A stretch of 64,000 nucleotides of DNA, from positions 49,729,460 through 49,793,459 of the forward strand of contig CM044872.1 in NCBI GenBank assembly GCA_024500155.1. The letters are read 5' to 3'. The notes under the pieces were generated by a model. It saw only the letters and a list, made by a program, of their open reading frames with translations. It made no database searches and was not told the origin of the DNA. The translations under genes were made by a program, and so were the position numbers. Of the stretch, positions 37,950-49,800 are shown piece by piece (position 1 is the first letter of the stretch; each line of letters opens with the position of its first letter). This DNA comes from Chenopodium formosanum. Its lineage: Eukaryota; Streptophyta; Magnoliopsida; Caryophyllales; Amaranthaceae.

Positions 37950-38120
37950 ACTGAAAGAGTATATAAACCGATTGTGTAAGTCACTAGGAATTGACCAATT
38001 TTCAGCCAATGCAAGACTAAGCACTATCCGAATAATTGTCGGTTTAACCACCATACTAAACGTCGCATCACAATCCACTCCCACTTCTTGCGACCTGTCA
38101 TCACAAATAAGACGAGCTTT
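37950..38120 (-). pseudogene. Ty1/Copia reverse transcriptase fragment
   Basis: The complement reads KARLICDDRSQEVGVDCDAT, then FSMVVKPTIIRIVLSLALAE. This matches the Copia RVT_2 motif series KARLVA..SQ..GIDYxETFSPVVK..TIR. Key positions are changed (MVVK for PVVK) and the frame soon degrades. A dead remnant. Confidence 0.8.
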
Positions 38121-39270
38121 ATGCCTTTTTTAGGTCACTATTAGACTTGTATTTATGTTTAAAAAGTTATACAATTTACAACATTTAACCCGCATGCTTA
38201 GGCACCAAATCTCATGTCCTTGTTTTAATCAAAGCACTGTACCTGTCATGTATCGCCACATTCCAATTAGGGTCAAGAAGAGCTAGCTTGTGAGACTGTG
38301 GTAATGGAGATTTATGAAGAGTAGAGCTTTGAGTTTGAACAACAAAGTTACACTTAGGATTAACAAAGTTATACTTGGGATTCGGTTTGTATATGCCTCA
38401 GCTCATTGACTACGAGTGATGGGGGTGTTGGAGGAGGAGGGCGAGTGGGTTGTAGAGGTGGAATACCACGGAGTGGTGGTAGTGTGTATGAGGGAGGAGG
38501 AGAAGCGAATTGCTGGACAGAGGGGATAATTGTTACTATGTTAGAGGACTAATTTAACCAAAAACTTAATCGGATGGTTGAAACCCATGGTCGATTTACA
38601 TATTCTATCAAAAACTTTTTTTGATAATATATTTTAATAATAATAATAATAATAAATTATAAAATATTAGTTGTTTTATCAAAAAAAAAAAAATATTAGT
38701 TGTAGAATATTATATTTTAGGTGATTTTACTCCGTAACAAACACTCATATGGGTATATGTTTATGTTTGATCTTATGCATAAATTATAAATATTGGTCAA
38801 ATAAAGTGGGGTGTGTGAATAGTAAAAGAAAATTAAAATGGAACACTTAAAAAAATACGAAAAGAGTGCATAAATTAGTATTGGCTAACATACGACATAC
38901 AAGCAATTCTTTTTTTTTTTTTTTTTTTAATTATAACATTTTTATTTTTCAAGTTTGTTATTAATATATAAGTTTAACCATTAATAAATTTAATTATGCA
39001 TTTGGAAGTATGTGACAAGTACTTTGTACTCCGTATTGTCTTAAAGCAACAAGATAAGTTTTTCACCATACCTTAACATGTTTTGTTGATTAGAGCATTT
39101 TGCTACCTTGTTCTCTAAATATTGTTTACACTTTGACTCTTTTTTTAAGTTTTTTTAAAGAATCACCGTTAAATTAAAAAGATACCACTGCTATCTGTAT
39201 TGTGAACAAGTGTGAAGTATTACCGTGGACCTCGTGGTGCATGTATATTTTTAGTACTCCCTCCGTCGAG
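38121..39270. other. Spacer without supported features
   Basis: It contains a purine-rich G/A stretch (38418-38510), an AAT run (38635-38655), T and A tracts, and a one-ended MITE border TACTCCCTCCGTC near 39256. No gene seen. Confidence 0.4.
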
Positions 39271-39271
39271 T

Positions 39272-40842
39272 TATGGTAAAATACAAGTCCTAAACTATGA
39301 TATTTATATCATTTTAGTCCCTCAACTTTTAAATGAGATAAAATGGTCCCTTAACCACGCAAACCTCACCCTTTCTGGTGGAGGAAAAGCTTAGTCAACA
39401 AAGTTAAGGGATTTCCAAGCCAACTAAGCAAAGTTTAGGGACCATTTAATATGACGTGTTATTTATTTTTATTTTTTTTTCAAGCAAAAGTTTAGGAACT
39501 TGTTCGATCACAAGTCAATTAATTAACTTGAATATAAACTAAAGGTTAGGGATTTATGAAGTGGATTTTTTTTTTTTAAAAAAAAAAATTACCAATTAAA
39601 TATTTATAAAGTGAGTTGGCAAGAATTAAAAATTGCTACTAAAATTTGATAATCATAATATATTTTATATTTTTTATAATAACTTTTCTTCTTACCCTTA
39701 TTTTCATAATCAAATTTTTTATAATACGGAGTGTATCTCAATCAACTAAACTCATTTACCACACATCCTGATCAAATCCTAAGTCTTTACCCCTATTATA
39801 TTTCACACACCAAAAAAAATTTAAATAAAAATAATAAAACCAAAAAATTTAATGTGTTTTCAAGGTGTGTGAGTAAGACAAAATCCAAACTCTGTAAAAT
39901 ACAAATAAATAGAAATATGAAAAGATTGAAAACTAGAATAAAAATAATACCATCCCACTTTTCTTTCAAACTGACAATTTATTTTCATTCGTTTGCTTTC
40001 TAAAAGGGTTTCAATTTTTTTGGGTTTTGTGTATCAACTTTCAAAGTTTTTTTTTTTTTTTTTTTTAATTTTTAATTTTTAATTTTTTATTATTATTATT
40101 ATTCTATGTGTTTATGTTCTAAATGATTTTCAATATTTTTGCTTATTTTGTGTGACAATTTTTAGGGTTTCTTTTTTTGTTTTTTCTTGTGCTAATTTCT
40201 AGGATAAAATAATAATTGCCCTAGTAGATTACATAGTTAACTAAATGTATTATTTAAATGAATGAGTAAGAACTAAGAAGGAATTTTTCTTTCACAAACA
40301 AATTTCGTATTATAGCAAGATTTTAGCGAGATTTCTTAACATATTTTATTGAGAGAAAGTAAATTGTGACCATAATTTCACACTTAAAATATCTCTCACT
40401 TATATATTTTTTATAAAGTTAACAATTTTTACTAAAATTAATTTGATTATTTTGTTGAAATCAAATTAAATTAATTGATGAACTAAATTACACTTATGGG
40501 TTAAAACATATAATCACTCTTGTATGGGAGAGCCATGTGTACCTATAGGTCCCTAAACTTTGGCCTATAATAATTGCATTAGCCACCTCACCCCTATAGG
40601 TCCCTAAACTTTCATTTCTAATTTAATAAATGTCAACTCATCAGCTGAAAGGTCCCAAACTTTGCTTTTAAAATCATTAAATTTATTGTCACATGTGCAC
40701 TAAGGTTCCTAAACTATGCTTACTCAGCTAATTTGTACCTGCAAAGTAAGTTATTGGTGGTTGAGGGACCATTTTGCCTCATTTAAAAGTTGAGGGACTA
40801 AAATGCTACAAATACCAAAATTCAGGGACTGTATTTTACCTT
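39272..40842. mobile_element. Long-TIR element, possibly Mutator-like
   Basis: The first about 90 bp (TGGTAAAATACAAGTCC.. TTTTAGTCCCTCAACTTTT..) return inverted at the right end (AAAAGTTGAGGGACTAAAA.. GTATTTTACC). The centre is AT-rich and non-coding. Long terminal inverted repeats and no coding capacity suggest a non-autonomous MULE. I could not find a 9-bp duplication; TTA occurs on both sides. Confidence 0.6.
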
Positions 40843-41150
40843 AACTCCCCTCCATCCCACATTATAGTTCTTGTTTTCCTATTTTAGGGACCCAAAATAT
40901 TGTTTTTGTTTTTATTTTTGGATAGTATGTAAAAATCATTATACTTTCCTTTTTTTTTTTTTTTTTTAACTTTATTCATTGAACTTATTAAATTACCCTT
41001 AAAGTTTCCAGTATTTTTTTTCTACTTTTCTATAATTGTACTTTTAACTTTTTTTTTTTTTTTTAATGTACTTCATTTACCTTTTTTCTCATATTCTTAA
41101 ATACAATGAAAAAATACAAACAAGAATTATAAACTGGGACGGAAGAGGTA
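40842..41150. mobile_element. Stowaway-type MITE
   Basis: The left arm ACTCCCCTCCATCCCACATT and right arm AAACTGGGACGGAAGAGG are inverted complements with mismatches. TA is present on both sides (40842, 41149). It abuts the long-TIR element directly. Confidence 0.65.
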
Positions 41151-41156
41151 AGATTA

Positions 41157-41345
41157 CCTTTATTTTTTTAGTAGCAAAAATATTTCATTAATTAAAAGTC
41201 ATACGACATCTACAATATAGATTCCACGTTAACAAATATATAAGATATTGAATCAAATAAAATTTTCCTTCATAAAAACTACGATCGTCGAGTAGCTCTT
41301 GCATTATGGAACATCTCCCGCTTATATCGCTGGAAAATACTCCGA
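41157..41345 (-). mobile_element. 5'-truncated copy of the deleted LINE-type family
   Basis: The complement matches the 3' third of copy 2 (36473-37097): GAATCAAATA, ATACGACATCTACAA (ATACAACATCTACAA in copy 2) and TTCATTAAT next to a T-rich tail. The leader and hairpin are missing. Confidence 0.6.
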
Positions 41346-41354
41346 AGTAAAAAT

Positions 41355-42202
41355 TAGGGGTGAGCATGGGACGGACACTCGTACCGGTAGTACTAATGGT
41401 TCCGTTCTAAAAGTTCCGATACCAAATTACCAAAATCACTAAAAGTGATATCCATAAACCGAACTGATGAGTTCGGGTACCTTGATTTTCGGATCGGTTA
41501 TTGGGTACCTAATAAGATATCCAATAATGATAAATAAAGTTAATAATGTAGTTATTATGATATCATTTAACACTAATTAACAACAATACCATATGATCTT
41601 GACCAAATTATTAATAATATTACTATTCATTGATATTATAAAGTGATTATGAAGTAAAGTAAGAGTTTAGATTTTACAAAAAATAGATTTAAGTAGGAGC
41701 AAAAAAAAAAAAAAAAACAAAAAAATGGTTATCGGTTTGAATCGGGTAACCGTTAATTTAAAATGATACTCCCTTCATTTTTAAATACTTGCTCAATTTC
41801 TCCATGCGCATAGTATTAGGATAAATTGAAAAAAAAGTAATAAAATATGGAGGTAATGGGGTAATAGGATAGGTGGAAGAATAAAAAAATTGTAAAAAGC
41901 AAAAGTAGTGGAAAGAATTGGAGGAGAGAGAATATGAAAATAATAAAATATAATCATGATGGGTCTACTAAGTTAGAGAAATTAATTTAATATTATAAAA
42001 GGTTTTCAAATAAGGAAACAGAGTAAGTATTTAAAAACGGCCGAAAAAGAAAAGTAGAACAAGTATTTAAAAACGGAGGGAGTATCCAATAACCATACCC
42101 GATAACAAATTATCAAAATGGATACCCAAACCATTATGATTATCAGATCGACTACTCTAATTTTCAGAACGGTTACGGATCGAGTAGTTTTGTTCAGCCT
42201 TA
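41355..42202. mobile_element. hAT-type MITE, family A, inverted and interrupted
   Basis: Ends TAGGGGTGAGCATGGG and GTTTTGTTCAGCCTTA match those of the element at 26910 in the opposite orientation. The central words GGTTACCCGATTC and ACCATATGATCTTGACC are shared. It is split by a Stowaway-type element at 41769-42082. Flanks GTAAAAAT and CTAAAAAT are a near match. Confidence 0.7.
41767..42084. mobile_element. Stowaway-type MITE nested in a hAT MITE
   Basis: Element 41769-42082 (314 bp). Arms CTCCCTTCATTTTTAAATAC and GTATTTAAAAACGGAGGGAG are inverted complements. TA flanks both sides (41767, 42083). Joining the outer sequence restores the hAT MITE of family A. Confidence 0.85.
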
Positions 42203-42938
42203 TCTAAAAATTACTCCATAATAATAAATTATCGAATGTGTTAAAAGGTGTGAGTCACGAGGTGTAGATGATCTATGTCTAAGATGTCCGTACATTGTGA
42301 TCCGTACTGAAGACAGGTGTCGAGTTTGGATAAGACAGTATTAATATCTACTCAACTAGTAGGCTAGGCATAATTATTTTTAAAATAAATACAGTACTCC
42401 GTACTAATTTTAGTTATTGCTTTTATACGGAGTTTGTACGGAATAATAATATAATATACTTTATGAGGAACATTATCAACAGGACCAAGATTAGGAAATT
42501 AAACCTACCAAGCCACATTCTACTATTTCTAAAGTAAAATGAAAGTTGGCCTACAGGTGGTTAACACTTAACGGATTATTACTAACCCTGTTTGTTTGTA
42601 TTGCGGTTTTAGGTTAGACGTCTGACTTATTTTACTTTACCTATTGTTAAATATGGGTTTGACATCACCTACAACTAAGATAGGGAGTCAACCTTATAAG
42701 TTTAAAGAAATTTCATCTCATAATCATAAGATAATAGAAAAAATAGCCACTTAAACTTATGAGAAAGTATTGGGTGCGGCTTGCCGTACCCAATATTTCG
42801 TGCGGCAATAAACATCCCAGCAACAACAAACTCAACAATTATCCCAACAACAACAATCACAAGCTATGCGAGATACAATTGAGCGGTGAGAAACTTGTCG
42901 GGATAAAATATATCATCCATGGTGAAAGAGAGAGAAAG
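42203..42938. other. Spacer without supported features
   Basis: AT-rich DNA with a few ACTCCGTA words. No gene or repeat border seen. Confidence 0.35.
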
Positions 42939-45294
42939 TTTAAGAGAATTGAAGAGGATGGAGAGGAGAGAGAAAATAAGGATTGTTGATTATATTTGTC
43001 CATATTTTATGCTTGATAATACTTTAAAATTCTCGGATTTTTCAAAAATACCCAAAAAAAATCGAATTGGGGCTTTTTTGTATGATTTATAATTGTTGAT
43101 ATTGATTGTCCCATGCGATTGTATGATGAATTGTGAGTGTTTTGATAACAAATACATTTATTTGGTTGAGAAATGAGCAAATTATGTTATACCCATGAAC
43201 TTAGTACGGGACCTTCAATGGAGGTACCTCCATTGTTGACCTATTAATTTTTAATTTTTTTTATATATAATTTTTAATTTTTTTTTCGATTTTTTATTTT
43301 TAGAGGATACATACAATTTGATTGAGGATATGTACTATGTTACAGAACCTGTATAGTTCGTTAGAGGATATGTACAGTTTGGTAGAGGATACGTATAATT
43401 TGTTGGAAGATATATATTATTCGATAGTGGTAATGAAATATGTTAGAAAATATGTACATTTAATTGGATATATAGTTTTTGATATAGGATATGAAAAGTT
43501 TATTGGAGGATATGAATTATTTTATGAAAGGATATGTACAGTTTGTTAGAGGATATGAATTATTTGATGTAGGATATATACAATTTCTAAGAGGATATTT
43601 TTTTTAGTAGAGGATCAGATATGTATAATTTATTAGATGATATAAATTATTTGACGGAGGATATATATTATTTGATAGAGGATATATACTGTGTTAGAAA
43701 ATATGTATAGTTCATTAGAGGATATATATAATTTGATATAAAATATGTAAAATTTATTGGAGGATATGAAACATTTGATCGAGGATATGTATAGTTTGTT
43801 ACAGGATATGAATTATTTGATGAAGGATACGTACAATTTGTTAGAGGATATGTTTTATTTAATAGAAGATATGTATAATTTATTGGAGGATATAAATTAT
43901 TTGATGGAGGATATGTATAATTTGTTGGAGGATATGTATTTTTTAATAGAGGATATGTACAATTTGTTGGATGATATGTATTATTTGATGGAGGATATGT
44001 ACAGTCTATTAGAGGATATATATTACTTGATAGAGGATAGGTACAATTTGTTGATAATATGTGGTATTTGATAGAGAATATGTATAACTTGTTGGAAGAT
44101 ATGTGTTATTTGATAGAGGATACATATAATTTGTTGAAGATTATATATTATTTGAGGGAGGATATGCACAATTTATATATGATATGTATAGTTTAATAGA
44201 GGGTATGTACAATTTGTTGAAGGATATGTATTATTTGATAAAGGATCTAAACAGTTTGTTACAGAATATGTAGTATATGATAGAGGATATGTACAATTTA
44301 TTAAATGATGTATTTTATTTGGTACAGGACATGTACAGCTTGTTAGAGGATATGTATAACTTTTTAGAGGATATGTATTATTTAATGGATGATATGTACA
44401 ATTTATTAGAGGATATATATTATTTGATGGATGATATGTATGTATAATTTATTAGATGATATATATTATTTGATTAAGCATATGTAAATTTTGTTGGATG
44501 ATATGTATTATTTGATGCAAAATAAAAATACAAAGTTAATTAATTAAAAAAATATTGAAAAAATGAAAAAAAAAAAAAGGATTTTACTTTGAAGGAGAAT
44601 TGATATAGTATTTTTTTTTTAATTAATAAAAATAAAAAAGGTTGATTGATCCCTTGACAGGGACATGCCGTTGGGCACATACACTCTTCACCCTGACGAA
44701 GGTACGTATGTGTGGCATAGCTTGTTGGGTTCCTCTCCTTACCTCTCCCATGCAATTCACCTGGTGAAGTTGCAACATTTTCCTTTAATTTATCGCCGAA
44801 GTAATAGAGGAGATATCATCTATCGTATAGATAATATTATAGACACAATACATGATATCATTTAACTTATGGAGGATATCATCCAACTTATTGGTGATAT
44901 CATCCAACTTATTGGTGATATCATCCAACTTATAGATGATATAATCTACATAATAGAATTTATTTTATAAAAATAATTAAAAGGTCAACAATGACAGAAC
45001 CACCATTAAAGGTTCCGTACTAAGCTCATGGGTATAACATAACATGCTCATTTTTCAACCAAAATACATGCATTTGTTATCAAAACACTCACAATTCAAC
45101 ATACAATCACATAGGACAATCAATTTCAACAATTATACATCACACATGAAAGCCCCAACTTGACTTTTTTGGGCATTTTTCAAAAAATCTGAGAATCTCA
45201 ATCAATTATTAAGCCAATTCGAGCATAAATCATGGATGAATATAATTAACCATCTTTACTTTCTCTCTCCTCTCCATCCTCTTCTATTCAAACA
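42939..45294. mobile_element. Fold-back element with minisatellite core
   Basis: Arms of about 310 bp (42939-43260 and 44985-45294) are inverted complements. Paired words include GAAGAGGATGGAGAGGAGAG with CTCTCCTCTCCATCCTCTTC, and TTATGTTATACCCATGA with TCATGGGTATAACATAA. Between them is a 1.2-kb minisatellite. This fits a fold-back or long-TIR Mutator-like element without its own transposase. No target duplication could be fixed because the outer ends fade gradually. Confidence 0.75.
43300..44520. repeat. 21/42-bp minisatellite
   Basis: About 55 degenerate copies of a 21-bp unit of the type GAGGATATGTATAATTTGTTA, alternating with GAGGATATGTATTATTTGAT to give a 42-bp higher order. A small inverted block of the same unit (GATATCATCCAACTTAT) lies at 44810-44945. 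The unit is a multiple of three and keeps an open frame (43757-44071) coding for heptads such as EDMYNLL. Confidence 0.9.
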
Positions 45295-45626
45295 TAAATC
45301 ATGGACAAATAAAATAGAGGAATTTAGCAGAAAGTTGAGGAGATAGAAAATAGGGGTGGATTAAAGGTGAAGAAGGAGAGAGAAAGTGAAGTAGGATTGA
45401 GTGAGGGTATTGTTGGTGATGGTGAGTAGAAATGAGGGTGTAAGAAGTTTGTATTGTCGTACAAATAATAGTTGGACTGATAAAATGTTTGGTCAGACTT
45501 GACTGATCCAATAGTTTGTGTAAACTTATTAAGTATTTTATTAACTTTTATTTTATTAGACAAAAGTACGTGCATTTTCACACTTCCTTGGCCTTCACAC
45601 GAACGTATTCAAGTTGGCCTAGAATA

Positions 45627-46362
45627 CATAACAGTAGGGCTGTCAAACGTTTCATGTCGAGCTTGTGTTCGTGTCAATGTTAAACGGGTTGAAAAACCCT
45701 TGACCCAAACCTAACCCGTTTATTAAACGGGTTGAAAACCCTTGACCCAAACCTAACCCGCTTATTAAACGGGTTACACGGGTAACCTTTTACATACCCA
45801 AATAGTATGAAATAAACTAATTAATATTCAATTCAAAAATAAAAAAGACAAATATCATTAATTCATTAATAAAGATACTACAATAATTTAAAGTTAGTAG
45901 TTTTAGCAAAAGATACCACAGGGATCTAAAGCTAGTATGTTTAACAATACAACCATACATAAGAATTGTCTCAAATTAACCGCCAAATTTAATTTACAAA
46001 AGATGAAAATTGTTATTTTGTAGCTAAATTAACCGTCAAAAAATTACTAAAATGTATAAATGGTGTCAAGAAAATTACAAAATTACAAGTTTTGAATAAA
46101 AAATTCAGTTTTTTTGCTACTTAATTAATAGATTAAGCGTGTTGAGTTCAATTTGACGGGTTGTCGTTCAACCCATTTATATAATCGGGTTATGCGTGTC
46201 GGTTTTGGGTTGAAAATTTCAACCCAAACCTAACTCGTTTAATTTCGTGTCGTGTTCGTATCGACCCAATTATGTAAACGTGTCGATAATTGTTAACCCA
46301 AATCCGCTTATTTCGTGTCGGGTTATCGTTTTGTGTCAATTTTTGATAGCCCTACACAACAA
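45627..46362. mobile_element. hAT-type MITE related to the 6-kb hAT element
   Basis: Element 45635-46354 (720 bp). Ends are TAGGGCTGTCAAACG and TTTTTGATAGCCCTA. Flanks CATAACAG and CACAACAA agree at 6 of 8. The arms have words such as AACCCGTTTATTAAACGGGT. The ends are very close to TAGCACTGTCAAACG of the hAT element at 52525. Confidence 0.75.
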
Positions 46363-46430
46363 CCATTAAAGGTTTCAAACTGTAGGCCTATCATTGATAT
46401 AAGTATCATGTTAAATAATAGGGGGTGACG

Positions 46431-46898
46431 TAACTACACCCGCCACCAAGAGAGAAAATCCACTTCACAAGTCTAAGGATGTTCCATCCCAAAATGATCA
46501 TATATATGGCAATAACAAGAGTACTAGAGGAATAACCCTTTAACCTTATAAAGTGTTTAACTAATTCTGTTAAATGACCAACTCAACCAAAAGTTTAAAC
46601 TGGTGGTTGAGGCCCAATAATATGTTTTATATTCTATCACTCCCCCTCGCATGAAAGGCCATTTGAGCTTGAAATGTGGATGCAGCACAGGCCTTTCCAT
46701 ACCCGCGCGCAAATTAATTCCACTTTAAAAAAGGGGTGGATGAGAGTCGAAGTCGTGACCTCTATGTCACGTTGGCTCTGATACCATGTTAGTGGACCAT
46801 CTCAATCAAAAGTTTAAGCTGATGGTTGAGGCCCAGGAATATGTTCACAGGCCCTCCTATACCCGGCACGAATTAATTCCACTTTGAAGGAGGGGTGG
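46431..46898 (-). mobile_element. TRIM-like LTR/PBS array, left part
   Basis: On the complement, a TGGTATCAGAGCC primer-binding site (46774-46786), complementary to initiator tRNA-Met, follows an LTR end ..GGTCCACTAACA. The phrase ACTCAACCAAAAGTTTAAAC (+ strand) and GGTTGAGGCCCA recur as LTR units near 46565 and 46800. The array continues after the inserted LTR at 50529. The stretch 46431-46555 is an LTR-like remnant related to 35330-35545. Confidence 0.65.
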
Positions 46899-49800
46899 TG
46901 TAATACCCCGTATTTTTTAAATGTATTTTCTAATTACTTAAATAATTAGTATTCTCTTAAAAGGGTATTTTGGTAATTTATTTTACTATTTGAATTTTGG
47001 ATCCAAAATGATATTTGAATTTTGGCGCTAAAAGTATTTTAAAAACTCAATTATTATTTTTGCATAAGATTTATTATCCATTTATTTTATTTAAAAAACC
47101 GGATTATTTATATATATTTCGGGTATTTTAACTAATCAAAATTATATTTTAATTATTTAGTTAGGAGGTCCGAAATTCCTAAATAATAAGCTATGATTTT
47201 TGAATTTTCTAAGTGTAGAAAATATGATTTTCTTAGTGAATAATTGGTATTTTCTTAATTAGTTATTTTATACAATAAATATTATTTACACAAATATTTT
47301 TAATTCCTTAAAACTAGCTAAATATCTAAAGGGAGGTCCAAAAATATGAGTTTAGGAAAGCTCAAATTTTCGGCCACCATGATGGATTTTTGGGTGATTT
47401 ATTTTGGTAAATTGTGTTTTCAATTATCTCCTCAAAATCTCTTATTTTCCTTAATTTTATTTTTCCATCTCACAAGATTTGATCATCTTATTTTCCTACC
47501 TTATTTCATCTTTGATTATTCCCCAAGTAATCTCTTCTGCCATATTATTTTCATGACAAACACACTTTCCTAAATTCAATTATTCTTAATCACCTTAATA
47601 TCAAAAGTTTCCATATTTCTTTATTCACTTCTCCAAGTAATTCCTTAATTCTTTTTACCATAATCCTTCCTATATTCTCCTACCATAATTCCCTCATTCA
47701 CGAGCCTATAAAAACCCCTTCATACCTCTCATATTCTTCACACCAAAAACCCAATTCTCTTCTTCTCTCTTATTCTTCTTTTTCCTAAACCTTTTCATAC
47801 TTTTCTTCTCCTCTTTTCATACAAATATTATCCTGTATACCTTTGAAACCAGTTTTTGGGCACTTTTGTTCAGTTTTGGGGTTTTGCTATTTCACAAAAA
47901 ATTGTTCCTCTCAAAAAATTTTAAAAGAGTTTTATAGTCCATGCACATTAGATTTGAGTTTATGTTGTGATAACCTTATGGTTATGTTATTTGCAAGGTG
48001 TATTCGTGATTGAACTTTGAAAGTGCGAAGTGTTGATTGATATTCGGAATCAAGGTTCTTGAGGTTCTTTTCACTAGTAGAAAAAATCAATTGGGAAGCC
48101 CCAAATTGGAAGCGGTTCTTGAATTCCGCTTCCAAAAACCCTCAAAAACCCGCCAAAAAAAAAGAGAAACATATAAATGGGAAGCGGTTTATGAGTGAAC
48201 CGCTTCCAAATATTCTAATTGGAAGCGGTTTGAATAGTGAACCGCTTCCCTTTTAAAAAAAACCCTAAAACTTAGTAGTATAGCCGCCCCTTATATTCTC
48301 TCTCCCTTCATTTTCTTATTCTCTTTCTCTTTCCTCTTCTCTAGTCGCTTTCTCTCTCCTCTTCATCTCTCTCGTTCTCCTGGTTTCCTCTTCTTCGATC
48401 TGCTTCATCTCCTTTTTCCTCTTCTTTTCCTTTCTTCGATCTCCTTCTCTTCCCTCTTCTTTTCCTCTTCTTCCATCTCCTTCTCTCTTCTAACCACCAC
48501 AAACGCCGACCGAGCAAGCACCACCGACTCACCTAGCAAGCACCATCATGTATTTCTAGGATTTTAGGTCAAATTCGGCCATGAAAACCCTATATCTAGA
48601 GTTTTTCATGGTCGAATTTGACCTTTAAAACCATAATTTCAAGCCAAAATCGGGGTTTTGGTGGATTTTAAGGTATGTTCCTTTTTTTTTGAGGTTTTTT
48701 ATTTTATTTTACGGTGATGTGTGGTTGTTTTGGTTTGTTTTAGGTGGCGGCGGATTTGATTTGGGAGGAGGTCGTGGTGGGTAAAATGGGTTTTTTTTTT
48801 CTTATTTTAATTTTAAAGGTTGGTTAAAGGTGCTTGGTGGTGGTGGTGATACGGTATAAGGGGGCGGTGATACGGTTTTGGTGGGTGAATGTTGGTGTTT
48901 GGTGGATGAATTGCGCGTGGCTGGTGGCGGTGGGTAGCTGCGGTTTGGATGCTTTTTTTATTATTATTTTCTTTTTTTTCCAAGAAAATGCTGTATTTTT
49001 TTTAATACATATGTTAATTGTTTATATTTTAATTTAAGTATTTTTTCAGATTACAATTTCTTTTTTTTTTTATGAAAATGTAATACTTCATCATTTGATT
49101 AATAAAAATAATGTTTATGCATATTTAATTGTTTGTATTTTAATTTAAGTGAAAAAAAAATTTCGTAAAAAAAAAAAAAAAAAAAAAAATTTAGGCATAA
49201 TGGGAAGCGGTTTGGCGCCAAAACTGCTTCCCATTACCTCTAAAAGGGAAGCGGTTTGAACCACTTCCCATTTAAATGTGCAATGGGAAGCCCCCTAAGC
49301 CGGAGCGGTTCAAAACCGCTTCCCATTAGGGGGTTTGAACCGCTTCCCTTTTAGTGTTTTCTACTAGTGTTTTGTGTGGTTTTTCTAGCAAGGATCAAGG
49401 TACGTTTAGGTGGCTAGATACCTTTGAAAGTGATTGGTTTGAATAACATGTTTTATATGATTTGATTGGTGATTGAATTAAATTGATTTGAATTATGATT
49501 TTGAAATAAATTATGTTTGGAGGTATTGATAGTAATATTTGTTTTAATAAAAGTATTTTGAATGATTGATTTTTAAATCATGTTTTGAATGGTTTGAATT
49601 ACTTATCATGTTTAAATAAAGGATTTGATTTTAAAAGGTTTGTTGAATTAAATAAAGATTTTCAAGGAAGAGTTTTCGATTTTGAAAAGTTATTAATATG
49701 AGATTTTATTCTCACGTATTTGTTTAAAAGGTTTTGATTTTGAAAGTATGTGGAATTATTAAAAAGGAGTTTGAATTATATTGGAATTATTGGATATTAA

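Noticed and set aside
43300..44520. CRISPR-like array
   Set aside because: Units are contiguous without unique spacers; this is a minisatellite in a plant genome.
48341..48532. Arg/Lys/Glu-rich frame on the minus strand
   Set aside because: It is the reverse strand of the CT-rich leader-like stretch in the CACTA element.
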